From the NCBI RefSeq assembly GCF_028622115.1, contig NZ_CP097263.1, positions 2,294,001 through 2,358,000 of the forward strand: a DNA stretch of 64,000 bases, given 5' to 3'. The position numbers were made by a program, and so were the translations under genes. Origin of the DNA: Kutzneria chonburiensis (GTDB lineage Bacteria > Actinomycetota > Actinomycetes > Mycobacteriales > Pseudonocardiaceae). Numbering within the stretch: the stretch's first letter is position 1; each line of letters opens with the position of its first letter. The notes below the pieces were generated by a model, which saw only the letters and a list, made by a program, of their open reading frames with translations, had not been told where the DNA came from and made no database searches. This document shows, piece by piece, positions 24,711 to 33,112 of the stretch.

Positions 24711-25228
24711 TCCCGGTTGCGGGAGCGGAAGGCCGCGACGTGGACGCGGTTGGCGCAGCGCTGGGAGCAGAAGCGCTTGGCGCGGTTGGTGGAGGTGTCG
24801 AGGTAGAAGCGGCCGCAGTCCGCGGCGGCGCAACGGCCCCAGCGCTCCAGTCCATAGTGGACGATGCCATGGGCGACGCCCCACGACGCGGCGGCGGCGA
24901 CCTCGGTGGCGGGGGGCTGGCCGGGGTCGGCGACGTGGACATGCCAGTTCTCGGTCTCGCCGTGGCCGGAGGAGAGCTGGGGGCGTAGCGGATGGGCGGA
25001 GAGCAGGGCGTTGGTCTCCGCCTGCACGTCCACACGGTTGGCGGCGACGGCGGCGGTGAAGACGCGGCGAAGGCCGTCGGCGACGGGGCGAAGGGCCCGA
25101 AGGTCGGACTCACGGACGCGCTCGGCCCACCAAGGCTCCTCGTACAAGGCCTCGCGGAGGCCCTCGACGTCGCGAAGGTCGGCGTTGGCCAGCCGGAGCG
25201 CGACGTCCAGGTAAGCAGCGTTGTCCAC
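24707..25228 (-). CDS. CGNR zinc-finger / ABATE-domain regulator
   Basis: A 173-residue protein with an N-terminal ABATE (DUF1470) domain of helices and a C-terminal CGNR zinc finger: CAAADCGRFYLDTSTNRAKRFC followed by CANRVH. The four cysteines of the finger are all present. These proteins are thought to be transcription factors of stress or antibiotic-related genes. It is divergent from the MATE gene across about 65 bp, so it may regulate that pump. Confidence 0.92.
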   Translation of the reverse strand: MDNAAYLDVALRLANADLRDVEGLREALYEEPWWAERVRESDLRALRPVADGLRRVFTAAVAANRVDVQAETNALLSAHPLRPQLSSGHGETENWHVHVADPGQPPATEVAAAASWGVAHGIVHYGLERWGRCAAADCGRFYLDTSTNRAKRFCSQRCANRVHVAAFRSRNRD

Positions 25229-25295
25229 GAACGGACCTTACCGTAGCCTCCACGGTCAGGGGTCAAACCGGCAAGTGCTCATTACAGGGGGCGGC

Positions 25296-26642
25296 GTGCG
25301 GGAAGTGCTGAGGCTGGCGGTGCCGGCGCTGGGGGTGCTGGCGGCGGAACCGCTGTACCTGCTGGTGGACACGGCGGTAGTCGGGCATCTCGGGGCGACG
25401 CAACTGGCTGGACTGTCGGTCGGGGCGATCGTGTTGTCGCAGGTCGGGCAACAGATGGCGTTCCTGAGCTTCGGCACGACGGCCCGCGCGGCCCGGCTGC
25501 ACGGCGCGAACAGACGGGCCGACGCGGTGGCTGAAGGGGTACAGGCGACCTGGGTCGCGGCGCTGGCCGGCCTGGTGCTGCTGACGGTGGGACAGCTGCT
25601 GGCCGAGCCGATCGCGGGGCTGCTCGCGGGTTCGGGATCGGCGGCCGACGCGGCGGTGGGGTGGCTGCGGATCGCGCTGTTCGGAGCCCCGCTGGTGCTG
25701 ATCACGATGGCCGGCAACGGCTGGATGCGCGGCGTGCAAGACATGCGCCGGCCCCTGTGGTTCGTACTGGCCGGCAACGGCATCTCCGCGGTGCTGTGCC
25801 CGGTGCTGGTGCACGGGCTCCACTGGGGCCTGAACGGCTCGGCCATCGCCAACGTCGTCGCACAACTGATCTCCGCGGCCCTGTTCGTACGGGCATTGAG
25901 CGCCGAAGGCGTGTCGCTCAAGCCGGTGCCGGCGCACCTGCGCGCGCAGCTGGTCTACGGCCGCGACCTCGCACTGCTGGGCCTGGCCTTCCAAGCGTCG
26001 TGGATCTCCGCGACCGCGGTGGCCGCGCACACCTCGGCGGCGGCGGTCGGCGCGCACCAGATCGTGTTCCAGTTGTGGATGTTCCTGGCCTACGTGCTCG
26101 ACGCGCTGGCCGTCGCCGCGCAGGCCCTGGTCGGCGCGGCGCTCGGTGCCAGCGACGGTGAGCGGGCGCAGCGCGTGGCGTGGCAGGTCGTGCGCTGCGG
26201 TCTGGTGTTCGGCAGCGTGCTGTCGGCGGTGTTCGCGGCGCTGTCCGGGGTGCTGCCGCACGTGTTCACGGCCGACCCAGCGGTGCTGACGGAGATGCCG
26301 AAGGCGTGGTGGTTCTTCGTTGCCGTGCAGCCCATCGGCGGCGTCGTGTTCGTGCTCGACGGCGTGCTGCTCGGCGCGGGCGACGCGAAGTTCCTGCGTA
26401 CGGCCAACGCCTGCGCCGCGCTGCTCGGATTCCTGCCCGTGGTGTGGGCGTCGCTGGCGCTGGGCTGGGGGCTGGTCGGCGTCTGGTCCGCGCTGACGGT
26501 GTTCCTGCTGTTCCGGCTGGCCAACAACCTGACGCGGCTGCGCTCGGGCCGGTGGGCGGTGCTCGGCGCTACAACAGAGCCAACGCGGCGGCCACGGATG
26601 ACGGGTCGGCGGGCAGCAGCGGGAGCCGAACGTCCGGCGTAG
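25296..26642 (+). CDS. MATE-family efflux transporter (DinF-like)
   Basis: A protein of about 448 residues with twelve predicted membrane helices in two halves. Typical features are VPALGVLAAEPLYLLVDTAVVGHLG at the N-terminus, QMAFLSFGTTARAARLHGA, and the second-half repeats ALAVAAQALVGAALGA and PIGGVVFVLDGVLLGAGDAKF. MATE pumps export drugs or metabolites with H+ or Na+. GTG 25296 has AGGGGG upstream. The last 24 residues run into the 3' end of the convergent DapA-like gene (74-bp overlap). The divergent CGNR protein is its likely regulator. Confidence 0.9.
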   Translation: MREVLRLAVPALGVLAAEPLYLLVDTAVVGHLGATQLAGLSVGAIVLSQVGQQMAFLSFGTTARAARLHGANRRADAVAEGVQATWVAALAGLVLLTVGQLLAEPIAGLLAGSGSAADAAVGWLRIALFGAPLVLITMAGNGWMRGVQDMRRPLWFVLAGNGISAVLCPVLVHGLHWGLNGSAIANVVAQLISAALFVRALSAEGVSLKPVPAHLRAQLVYGRDLALLGLAFQASWISATAVAAHTSAAAVGAHQIVFQLWMFLAYVLDALAVAAQALVGAALGASDGERAQRVAWQVVRCGLVFGSVLSAVFAALSGVLPHVFTADPAVLTEMPKAWWFFVAVQPIGGVVFVLDGVLLGAGDAKFLRTANACAALLGFLPVVWASLALGWGLVGVWSALTVFLLFRLANNLTRLRSGRWAVLGATTEPTRRPRMTGRRAAAGAERPA

Positions 26643-27422
26643 GGATGCGGCCCTGGGCGTGCAGCACGCCCTTGAGCACGGTGGGGTTGGGCTCGACGAA
26701 CAGTGCCGTGGCCAGCCGGGCCAGCGTATGGCCGAGGGGACGCGCGGTGGCGACGTCGCCCTTGTGCCAAGCGGACACGAGACGAGCGAAGTCGGCGGTG
26801 GCCAGGTGCGCGGAGGCGGTGATGCCACCACGCGCGCCCAGCGCCAGCATCGGCGACAGGTAGGCGTCGTCGCCGGCGAACACGGCGAAGTCGGGCGGGC
26901 AGTCGCCCAGCAGCGCCACGGCGTCCTCGGTCATGCCGCTGGCGACCTTGGCCCCGACGATGTTCGGGATGCGGCTCAGCGTCAGCAGCGTGGTGGCGCT
27001 CAGCGGCTGGGCCGTGCGGTGCGGCACGTGGTAGACGAGCAGCGGCACGGGACTGTCGGCGGCCAGCCGCGTGAAGTGCGCGATGACGCCGGCTTCGCCG
27101 GGGCGCACGTAGTACGGCACCGGCACCAGCGCGGCATCGGCTTGGGGTATGCCGCCAGCGCTGAGGCGCTGCTACTGGTGTCGCTGGTGCCGGCCCCCAC
27201 GACCAACGACGCGCCGTGGTCGGCGCAGGCCCGCGCGCAGATGTCGAGCACCGTGCGCTTCTCGTCGGCGTCCAGCGCGAACGGCTCGCCGGTGGTGCCC
27301 AGCGCGACGATGCCGGCCGCGCCTTGGGCCAACACGTCGTCGGCGAGCGCGGCGAGCGCGTCCGTGGCGATCGTGCCGTCGGCGGCGAACGGCGTGATCA
27401 GGGGTACGAGGATGCCTTCCAT
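26569..27422 (-). pseudogene. DHDPS/NAL-family aldolase (DapA-like), frameshifted
   Basis: The first frame (from ATG 27422) reads GILVPLITPFAADG and IVALGTTGEPFAL, then loses the family match after SSASALAA. The rest is in the next frame: VPVPYYVRPGE (active-site Tyr), NIVGAKVASG (Schiff-base Lys), FAVFAGDDAYLSPMLALGARG. One extra base near 27150-27156 restores IPQADAALVPVPYY and a normal length of about 284 residues. Both parts keep all catalytic motifs, so a sequencing error is quite possible. It is divergent from a LysR gene that probably regulates it. Lysine biosynthesis is not implied; many members act on other keto acids. Confidence 0.85.
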
Positions 27423-27492
27423 GGGCCCAGCCTGCGGCCGCTGATCGTGCAGGTCCAGTTCGTATTTGTGCGGCTATCCGTAAGCTGGGCTG

Positions 27493-28371
27493 ATGCTTGA
27501 CGTGCGCCGGCTGCGGCTGCTGCGGGAACTGGCCCATCGCGGCACCATCGCCGCGGTCGCCGAGGCGGTCTCCTTCACGCCGTCAGCGGTGTCGCAGCAG
27601 CTCAGCGCCCTGGAACGGGAGGCCGGAGTGCCGCTGCTGACCCGCAGCGGCCGCAACGTCGTGCTCACGCCGGCCGGCCGCACGCTCGTCCGGCACGCCG
27701 AAGTCGTCCTGGCCCACCTGGAGCGAGCCGCCGCCGAGCTAGACGGGGCTCGTCAAGGCTTGGCGGGGTCGCTGCGGATCGGCACGTTCCCCAGCGCCGG
27801 CCGGGTGATGGTGCCGGCGGCGCTGGCTTCACTGGCGCAGCGTCATCCGGGGCTGGAACCGATGGTCGTGGAGCTCGACCCGGCGCAGGTCGCCGATGCG
27901 CTGCGGGCCGGCGATCTGGACGTGGCGCTGGTGCACTCCTACGACTTCGCCCCGGTGCCGGCCGAGGCTGGTATCGCCGTGATACCGCTGTGCCGGGAGG
28001 CGATGTACCTGGCCACCGGCGACCCACACCTGACGACCGTCGCCGACTGCCGTGACCAGCCGTGGATCCTCGCGGTCAAGGGGACGCTGTGCCATCGGAT
28101 GACGGTGCACGCCTGCGAGACCGCCGGCTTCACCCCACAGGCCCGCCACGAGATCGACGACTTCGCCACCGTGCTCGCACTGGTCGCCGCCGGCCAGGGC
28201 GTGGCGCTCGTGCCGGAGCTGGGGTTGGTCGACCGGCCCGACGGCGTGACGTTGACCCGGCTGCCGCTCGCCCGGCACACCCGCATCGCCCACCGCGGCG
28301 GCGCCGAGGACCACCCGGCCGTGCGGGCGTTCGCCCAAGCGATGCGGTCAGCCGTGCCCGCGGGGCTCTAA
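27493..28371 (+). CDS. LysR-family transcriptional regulator
   Basis: A 292-residue LysR regulator. The N-terminal helix-turn-helix is LRELAHRGTIAAVAEAVSFTPSAVSQQLSALEREAGVPLLTR; the C-terminal periplasmic-binding-like domain starts at GSLRIGTFPSAG and includes ALVPELGLVDRP. It is divergent from the DapA-like gene with a 70-bp gap, the standard arrangement for LysR control of a neighbour. TAAGCT six bases before the ATG suggests a leaderless transcript. Confidence 0.92.
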   Translation: MLDVRRLRLLRELAHRGTIAAVAEAVSFTPSAVSQQLSALEREAGVPLLTRSGRNVVLTPAGRTLVRHAEVVLAHLERAAAELDGARQGLAGSLRIGTFPSAGRVMVPAALASLAQRHPGLEPMVVELDPAQVADALRAGDLDVALVHSYDFAPVPAEAGIAVIPLCREAMYLATGDPHLTTVADCRDQPWILAVKGTLCHRMTVHACETAGFTPQARHEIDDFATVLALVAAGQGVALVPELGLVDRPDGVTLTRLPLARHTRIAHRGGAEDHPAVRAFAQAMRSAVPAGL

Positions 28372-29774
28372 AGAGGTCGCTGGTCGGCCCAGGGACGGGC
28401 CTGCTCGATCTGGGACGAAAGGGACAGCAGCGTGCACTCGTCGTGCGGCCGGCCGACCAACTGCACGGCCAGCGGTAGCCCCTCGGGCGTGAACCCGGCC
28501 GGCACAGAGGCGGCGGGGTTGCCGGCGATGTTCCACTGCGGCAGGAACGCCGTGTACCGGTTGGCGGCCAGCAGCGTGCTCAACGTGGACCGGTGCTGCC
28601 ACTGGCCAACCCGGATGGGCGGGCGGGTCAGCGTGGGCGTGAGCAGCACGTCGGCGTGCTCGAAGATCTCGTTGGCGACCTGGGAGAAGCGCTCCCCGAA
28701 CCGCCGTGACCGCACGACCAGCCAGCGCGGCACGGCCCGTCCTAGCGCCGCGACCTGCCTGGTGCGGCGCTCCACGGCGTCGGGACGGTCGAGCGCGGCC
28801 AGCGACTCGGCGGCGCTGGACAGGTAGCGCGGGGCCAGCGCGAGCTGCGTGGTCGGGTCCAACAGCGTGGGATCACGCTCGATCACCTCGTGCCCCAACT
28901 CCCGCAGCAGCCCGGCCACGCCCAGCACGGCGTCCCGCACGCGGGGATCGATGGGCGCGCCGGCGACCCACGGCTTGAGCGACACGGCCACGCGCAACGG
29001 GCCCGGCGGCGTCGCCGCGGCCTCGACGAAGCTGGTGCGCGGCGGGATCGCGGCCACCGGATCACTGGGCAGCGAGCCACGGATCTGGTCGGCGACCAGG
29101 GCCCAGTCCCGCACGTGCCGGCTCAGCGGCCCGACCACGACCATGCCCGTCCACTGCTCGCCGCTGGGGTGCAGCGATACGCGCCCGCGCTGCGGCTTGA
29201 GGCCGAAGATGCCCGTGGACGCGGCGGGGATACGGATCGAGCCGGCGCCGTCGGAGCCGATGGCCGCGCCGGCCAGGCCGGCGCACACGGCGCTGGCCGA
29301 GCCGCCGCTGGAGCCACCCGAGGTGTGGTCGGGCGACCACGGGTTGCGCGTCACGCCGGCGAACGCCGACTCCGTGTACGGCCACAGGCCCAGCTCCGGC
29401 ATCCGCGTGCGGCCCACGATCACCGCCCCGGCCGCGCGCAGCCGCCGCACCACCTCCGAGTCCGCCGGCTCCGTACGGTCCACGGCGTACGTGCCGGTCG
29501 TCGTGGGCAGGCCGGCGATCGCCAGGTCCTCCTTCACGGCGATCGGCACGCCCAGCAGAGGTGCATCCTCGCCGTGCGCGCGGCGCTCGTCGGCCTCGGC
29601 CGCACGCTCCAGCGCCTGCTCGGCGAACACCAGGCGGTAGGCGTTGAGCTCGCGGTCGTGGCGCTCGATGCGGCGCAGCGTGGCGTCCACCAGCTCACGT
29701 GACGACAATTCGCCGGCGCGCAGCAGTTCGGCCTGGGCGGCGGCGCCGGCGAAACACGCGTCGGCGAGGTCCAT
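28368..29774 (-). CDS. amidase signature family enzyme
   Basis: A 468-residue amidase. The catalytic Lys is in GVPIAVKEDLAIAG; the Gly/Ser-rich signature HTSGGSSGGSASAVCAGL supplies the first Ser, and GSDGAGSIRIPAAS holds the nucleophile (usually GSDTGGSIR, here DGAGSIR). The ending GNPAASVPAGFTPEGLPLAVQLVG is standard. It hydrolyses an unknown amide; it could be confused with GatA, but no gatB/C is nearby. ATG 29774 was chosen; the much longer frame upstream is a shadow. The 3' end overlaps the LysR stop by four bases. Confidence 0.93.
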   Translation of the reverse strand: MDLADACFAGAAAQAELLRAGELSSRELVDATLRRIERHDRELNAYRLVFAEQALERAAEADERRAHGEDAPLLGVPIAVKEDLAIAGLPTTTGTYAVDRTEPADSEVVRRLRAAGAVIVGRTRMPELGLWPYTESAFAGVTRNPWSPDHTSGGSSGGSASAVCAGLAGAAIGSDGAGSIRIPAASTGIFGLKPQRGRVSLHPSGEQWTGMVVVGPLSRHVRDWALVADQIRGSLPSDPVAAIPPRTSFVEAAATPPGPLRVAVSLKPWVAGAPIDPRVRDAVLGVAGLLRELGHEVIERDPTLLDPTTQLALAPRYLSSAAESLAALDRPDAVERRTRQVAALGRAVPRWLVVRSRRFGERFSQVANEIFEHADVLLTPTLTRPPIRVGQWQHRSTLSTLLAANRYTAFLPQWNIAGNPAASVPAGFTPEGLPLAVQLVGRPHDECTLLSLSSQIEQARPWADQRPL

Positions 29775-29797
29775 GCCCACGACCCTAGGGCCGTTGA

Positions 29798-30157
29798 CTA
29801 CATCCGGGCAGGGTGCCCGTGACGCCGGGGCCCGAACTTCATCGCCAGGATGACCAACGGAATCAGCGGGAACAGCCAGCCGTGCGTGACGACGACCAAC
29901 GCCGCCAACGCGGCGATGACGACCAGCACGCGGGGGTCGAAACCCGGTCGGCGACGCGAGCCTTCGGGCTTCGGGGGAATCGGGTCGGGCAGGTCGGCGG
30001 TCAGCGGAGGGAGGTCGTCCAGGTAGCGGGCGGCGTAGGCGGTGGCGATGCGCTCCTCGGCCTCGGGCAGGGTCAGCAGGCCCTTGCCGACGGCCTCGTT
30101 GAGCCGCGCGACGATCCGTTCCCGGTCCTCGTCGGACGCCCTCATCTGAGTGGTCAT
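29798..30157 (-). CDS. DUF1707 domain membrane protein
   Basis: A 119-residue protein. Residues 4-60 are the DUF1707 helical domain (MRASDEDRERIVARLNEAVGKGLLTLPEAEERIATAYAARYL abbreviated by its ends), a SHOCT-like motif of actinobacteria; a Pro-rich linker and one or two hydrophobic segments (VLVVIAALAALVVVTHGW, LFPLIPLVILAM) follow. Function unknown. ATG 30157 is the start; the longer frame overlaps the divergent SDR. It is 23 bases upstream of the amidase. Confidence 0.88.
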   Translation of the reverse strand: MTTQMRASDEDRERIVARLNEAVGKGLLTLPEAEERIATAYAARYLDDLPPLTADLPDPIPPKPEGSRRRPGFDPRVLVVIAALAALVVVTHGWLFPLIPLVILAMKFGPRRHGHPARM

Positions 30158-30248
30158 GTCCCCATGCTTCCCGCCTGAAAGGGCGTCGGCATGGGCCCAG
30201 AAGCGGAAACCCGGCATACGTCGAGCGACGTAGGGCCATGATCGACCT

Positions 30249-31019
30249 ATGGGTTCTGCATTTGCCGGAAGGACCGCGTTGGTGACCGGCGCGGGTCGGG
30301 GGATCGGGCGGGCGCTGGCGGTGGGCCTGGCCGCCGAGGGCGCGGATGTGGTGCTGGTCGCCCGCTCCCGTGACGAGCTGGAGGGCACCGCCGCCCTCGT
30401 GTCCACCAAGGCCACCGTCGTGACCGCCGACCTGGCCGATCTGTCCCAGGTGGCCGAGGTCGCCGCCGCGGCCGGGGCGGTCGACATCCTGATCAACAAC
30501 GCCGCCGTGCCGTGGCCGGCCGGGCCGACCGCGACGCTCGATCCGGCCGAGTTCGCCAACGCCGTCGCGATCAACGTGACGGCCGTGGCCGCGCTGAGCA
30601 TCCACCTGCTGCCCGGCATGTTGGAGCGGGGCTGGGGTCGCATCGTCAACCTGTCCAGCGGCGCCGCGCAGGTGCCGGCGTTCCTCAACGGCGGCAACGC
30701 CTACACCACGACCAAGTACGCCGTGGAAGGCCACACCATCAACCTGGCCGCCGAACTCGCCGGCAGCGGCGTCACGGCCAACATCTACCGACCCGGCACC
30801 GTGGCCACCTCGATGATGACCTGGGTGCGGGAGGGCGGTGGCACCGCGATGGACGCCACGGTCAACGAGTACTTCGCCGACGTGCAGCAGCGCGGGGACC
30901 TGCTGACCCCGGAGCAGAGCGCCGGCTTCCTGCTGGCCCGGCTGCCCGGCGAGGACACCGGCCAGACCTGGCACGCCGAGGACGGCATCATCGCCCGCCT
31001 CGAAGCCGACCCGTCCTGA
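30249..31019 (+). CDS. SDR-family oxidoreductase
   Basis: A 256-residue classical SDR: VTGAGRGIG cofactor loop, LINNAAVPWP, VNLSSGAAQVPAF with the catalytic Ser, and the active-site YTTTK. The C-terminal part lacks a membrane segment. The substrate is unknown. It is divergent from the DUF1707 gene and ends 12 bases before a long, nearly perfect hairpin that probably terminates it. Confidence 0.92.
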   Translation: MGSAFAGRTALVTGAGRGIGRALAVGLAAEGADVVLVARSRDELEGTAALVSTKATVVTADLADLSQVAEVAAAAGAVDILINNAAVPWPAGPTATLDPAEFANAVAINVTAVAALSIHLLPGMLERGWGRIVNLSSGAAQVPAFLNGGNAYTTTKYAVEGHTINLAAELAGSGVTANIYRPGTVATSMMTWVREGGGTAMDATVNEYFADVQQRGDLLTPEQSAGFLLARLPGEDTGQTWHAEDGIIARLEADPS

Positions 31020-31031
31020 CCCCCTTCTTTG

Positions 31032-31082
31032 CTACCTGAGTGGCTCATTTGGCTCCGGAAGCCAAGTGAGCCACTCAGGTAG
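31032..31082. terminator. 23-bp stem-loop after the SDR gene
   Basis: Arms 31032-31054 and 31060-31082 pair over 23 bp with one G-U pair and a 5-base loop (CCGGA). The length and position suggest a terminator, possibly also insulating the TetR gene that follows. Confidence 0.78.
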
Positions 31083-31166
31083 AGCACGGCCCCGGGCGGC
31101 TCGGGACGGGTGGTGGCGATCTTAAACCGTGATCGACATCGCTGCTGGCCTGCGGCGCGTCGCGAG

Positions 31167-31196
31167 CACCACAGGCGTGGTACCACAGCTATGGTG
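31167..31196. promoter_or_regulatory. dyad-rich region upstream of TetR gene
   Basis: ACCAC-AGGC-GTGGT (31169-31182 approx.) is followed immediately by ACCACAGCTATGGT (31182-31195), a near-palindrome around AGCT. The second sits seven bases before the GTG start. Two adjacent dyads here fit autorepression by the TetR protein. Confidence 0.55.
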
Positions 31197-31201
31197 ATCA
31201 T

Positions 31202-31825
31202 GTGGGTGATCGACGTCCGGGACCGAGGCGGGCGCTGCTGGGAGACGCGGCGATCGCGATCCTGGCGCGGGAGGGCGGCCGCGGGCTGACCCACCGCGCG
31301 GTGGACCGTGAGGCCGGGGTGCCGCAGGGCACGACCAAGAACTACTTCCCGACGCGGGAGTCGCTGCTGGAGGCGGCGGCCGGCCGGATGGCCGAGGAGC
31401 ACCGGGCGGCGGTGGAGCGCCTGCACAGCACGACGCCGCCGCAGGTGTCGCCGAGCCAGCTGGGGGAGCTGTACCCGGCGCTGCTCAACCGCGCGGTCAA
31501 CGGGGATCCGACGCAGCTGCTGGCCATGGCCGAGCTGTACCTGGAGGCGGTGCGCCGCCCGGGAGTGCGGCAGGCGCTGGGGGAAATGGCGATCGCCAAT
31601 GCGGAGTCGGCGGTGGCGCTGCACCAGGTCGCCGGCCTCGACAGCTCGACGCGCGATGTCGGCGTGCTGGACGCCTATCTGTTGGGAATCTCGTTGTCGC
31701 TGCTGGCATTGCCGCCGGACGCGCTGCGCAGGATCGGGTTGGACGACCCCTATTCACTCGGACTCGGGGTGTTCGCGGCGGCCGCTTCCCGACCGGCCGA
31801 CGCCGCCGAGCAGGAATGCTCCTAA
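31202..31825 (+). CDS. TetR-family transcriptional regulator
   Basis: A 207-residue regulator. The helix-turn-helix includes AAIAILAREGGRGLTHRAVDREAGVPQGTTKNYFPTRESLL, with the NYFPTRE end typical of TetR. The C-terminal domain (TQLLAMAELYLEAVRRPGVRQALGE) has the pattern of the TetR_C group found in similar actinobacterial proteins. GTG 31202 is the start. Its target is unknown; the upstream dyads suggest autoregulation. Confidence 0.9.
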   Translation: MGDRRPGPRRALLGDAAIAILAREGGRGLTHRAVDREAGVPQGTTKNYFPTRESLLEAAAGRMAEEHRAAVERLHSTTPPQVSPSQLGELYPALLNRAVNGDPTQLLAMAELYLEAVRRPGVRQALGEMAIANAESAVALHQVAGLDSSTRDVGVLDAYLLGISLSLLALPPDALRRIGLDDPYSLGLGVFAAAASRPADAAEQECS

Positions 31826-32172
31826 ACGCGTTTCACCCGGCCGGACGAATTGTTTTCCCGCATTTCTGTGTCATCCTGGCGTTCGTGCATGACCGGCAGG
31901 TGAGCACGTCCGTGCTGGTGGACGTGGTCTACGTGCTGGGCGGCGACGTCATTTCCACCCCGGCCGCCCAGCCGATGTGCGATGCCGAGACCGCGGAGCG
32001 ACTGCTGGCCGCGGCGGCCCTGATGGGCATTGCCCGTCAGATTATGCATGAAATCGTGGTGACGAACGGACTGCCGATCGAGCAGGCCCGCCGACTCGCG
32101 ATGGAGGCGATGGCCGCCGCCGGATGGATTTCCGGTGACGAGGCCGGAACGGAATGGTTGCGCGCCGGCTGA
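31816..32172 (+). CDS. hypothetical protein
   Basis: An open frame of 118 codons that overlaps the end of the TetR gene by ten bases. The likely real part starts later, at GTG 31885 or GTG 31900 (VSTSVLVDVVYVLGGDVIS). The C-terminal half is helical (AETAERLLAAAALMGIARQIMHEIV; EQARRLAMEAMAAAGWI). No family is recognised. Codon bias supports coding over the second half; the first 25 codons look non-coding. Confidence 0.5.
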   Translation: MLLNAFHPAGRIVFPHFCVILAFVHDRQVSTSVLVDVVYVLGGDVISTPAAQPMCDAETAERLLAAAALMGIARQIMHEIVVTNGLPIEQARRLAMEAMAAAGWISGDEAGTEWLRAG

Positions 32173-33057
32173 TCAGCGGGTGCGAATGACGGTGTCGGCG
32201 ACAAAGGCGGTCGGCACCGAAGGCGCCTTGCCACAACTGGCCGGACGGGCCGGCGGCAGCGGGTGTTCCGTCACGGTGACGGCCCATTCCCGGCCGTCCG
32301 AATGCGTGACCACAACACCGTCGGGGGATACCGACAACGCCTCCGGATCCGGTTCCCCGAGCAGTTCCCGCACCGCCAGCTCGGCCACCTGACCGGGCCG
32401 TGACCAGCAGGAACGTCCCCTGTTGCCGGTCAGCACGACACCATGGGAATCGAGTAGCCGCTGCCCGTCGACCGGCGTCACCCGGCCGTAGAGATATCCG
32501 GTCGGCAGCAGCACGGCCGTCGGCGCGAAACGGTGCCCGCCGGTGTGCGTGGTCTCCCAGACCTGGCCCGGATTGGCCGCCGCCAGCGCCCCGGCCAGCG
32601 GCCGTCCCTCCACCGCGCAGCACACGTCCCGGCGGCCGTTGGTGCACACCAGCAGCACCGACTCCTCGACGGGACTGCCCAGGCCCACGTGCTTGCCCGC
32701 GCCGGCCGCGCGGAAGTCGAGATCCAGCAGCTGCTTGGGGTCGGTCAGCACCGTCGACTCCAGCCAGCACGCCCCCGGCCGCGTCGAAGCGAAGTACACC
32801 TGGCGGGGCTGGGCGTGATGGAAGTCGGCATGCGCGCCGGGCCGCCGGATCAGCACGATCCGCACACCGCTGCCCTCGGCCCGCGCCGACAGCTCCGTCG
32901 CCACACCGTGGTCGAGGTGGCTGTCGCGCAGCGCGTCATGGCCCCACGGGCCGGGCTGTTCCACACACAGCCAGCCGGTGGCGACGGACGCGGTTCCGGC
33001 GGGCGGCTCGCTCAGCGCGGCGGACAGTGCCGAGCAGCTGCCGGACATGTCGTGCAC
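32173..33057 (-). CDS. sucrase/ferredoxin-like family protein
   Basis: A 294-residue protein with the thioredoxin-like sucrase/ferredoxin-like fold. Recognisable pieces are WLCVEQPGPWG with HDALRDSHLD, LLVCTNGRRDVCCAVEGRPLA (cysteines in the position of [2Fe-2S] ligands of thioredoxin-like ferredoxins) and WETTHTGGHRFAPTAVLLPTGYLYGR. The biological role of this family in actinobacteria is unknown. It is divergent from the carboxyltransferase gene. Confidence 0.9.
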   Translation of the reverse strand: MHDMSGSCSALSAALSEPPAGTASVATGWLCVEQPGPWGHDALRDSHLDHGVATELSARAEGSGVRIVLIRRPGAHADFHHAQPRQVYFASTRPGACWLESTVLTDPKQLLDLDFRAAGAGKHVGLGSPVEESVLLVCTNGRRDVCCAVEGRPLAGALAAANPGQVWETTHTGGHRFAPTAVLLPTGYLYGRVTPVDGQRLLDSHGVVLTGNRGRSCWSRPGQVAELAVRELLGEPDPEALSVSPDGVVVTHSDGREWAVTVTEHPLPPARPASCGKAPSVPTAFVADTVIRTR

Positions 33058-33112
33058 CTAGGCAAGACTACAACCGGGTGATCTCCGCCGCCGTCGCCCT
33101 AGGCTGACTCCC

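Noticed and set aside
28368-28978. Small frames inside the amidase gene on either strand
   Set aside because: Shadows; the amidase motifs occupy the only conserved frame.
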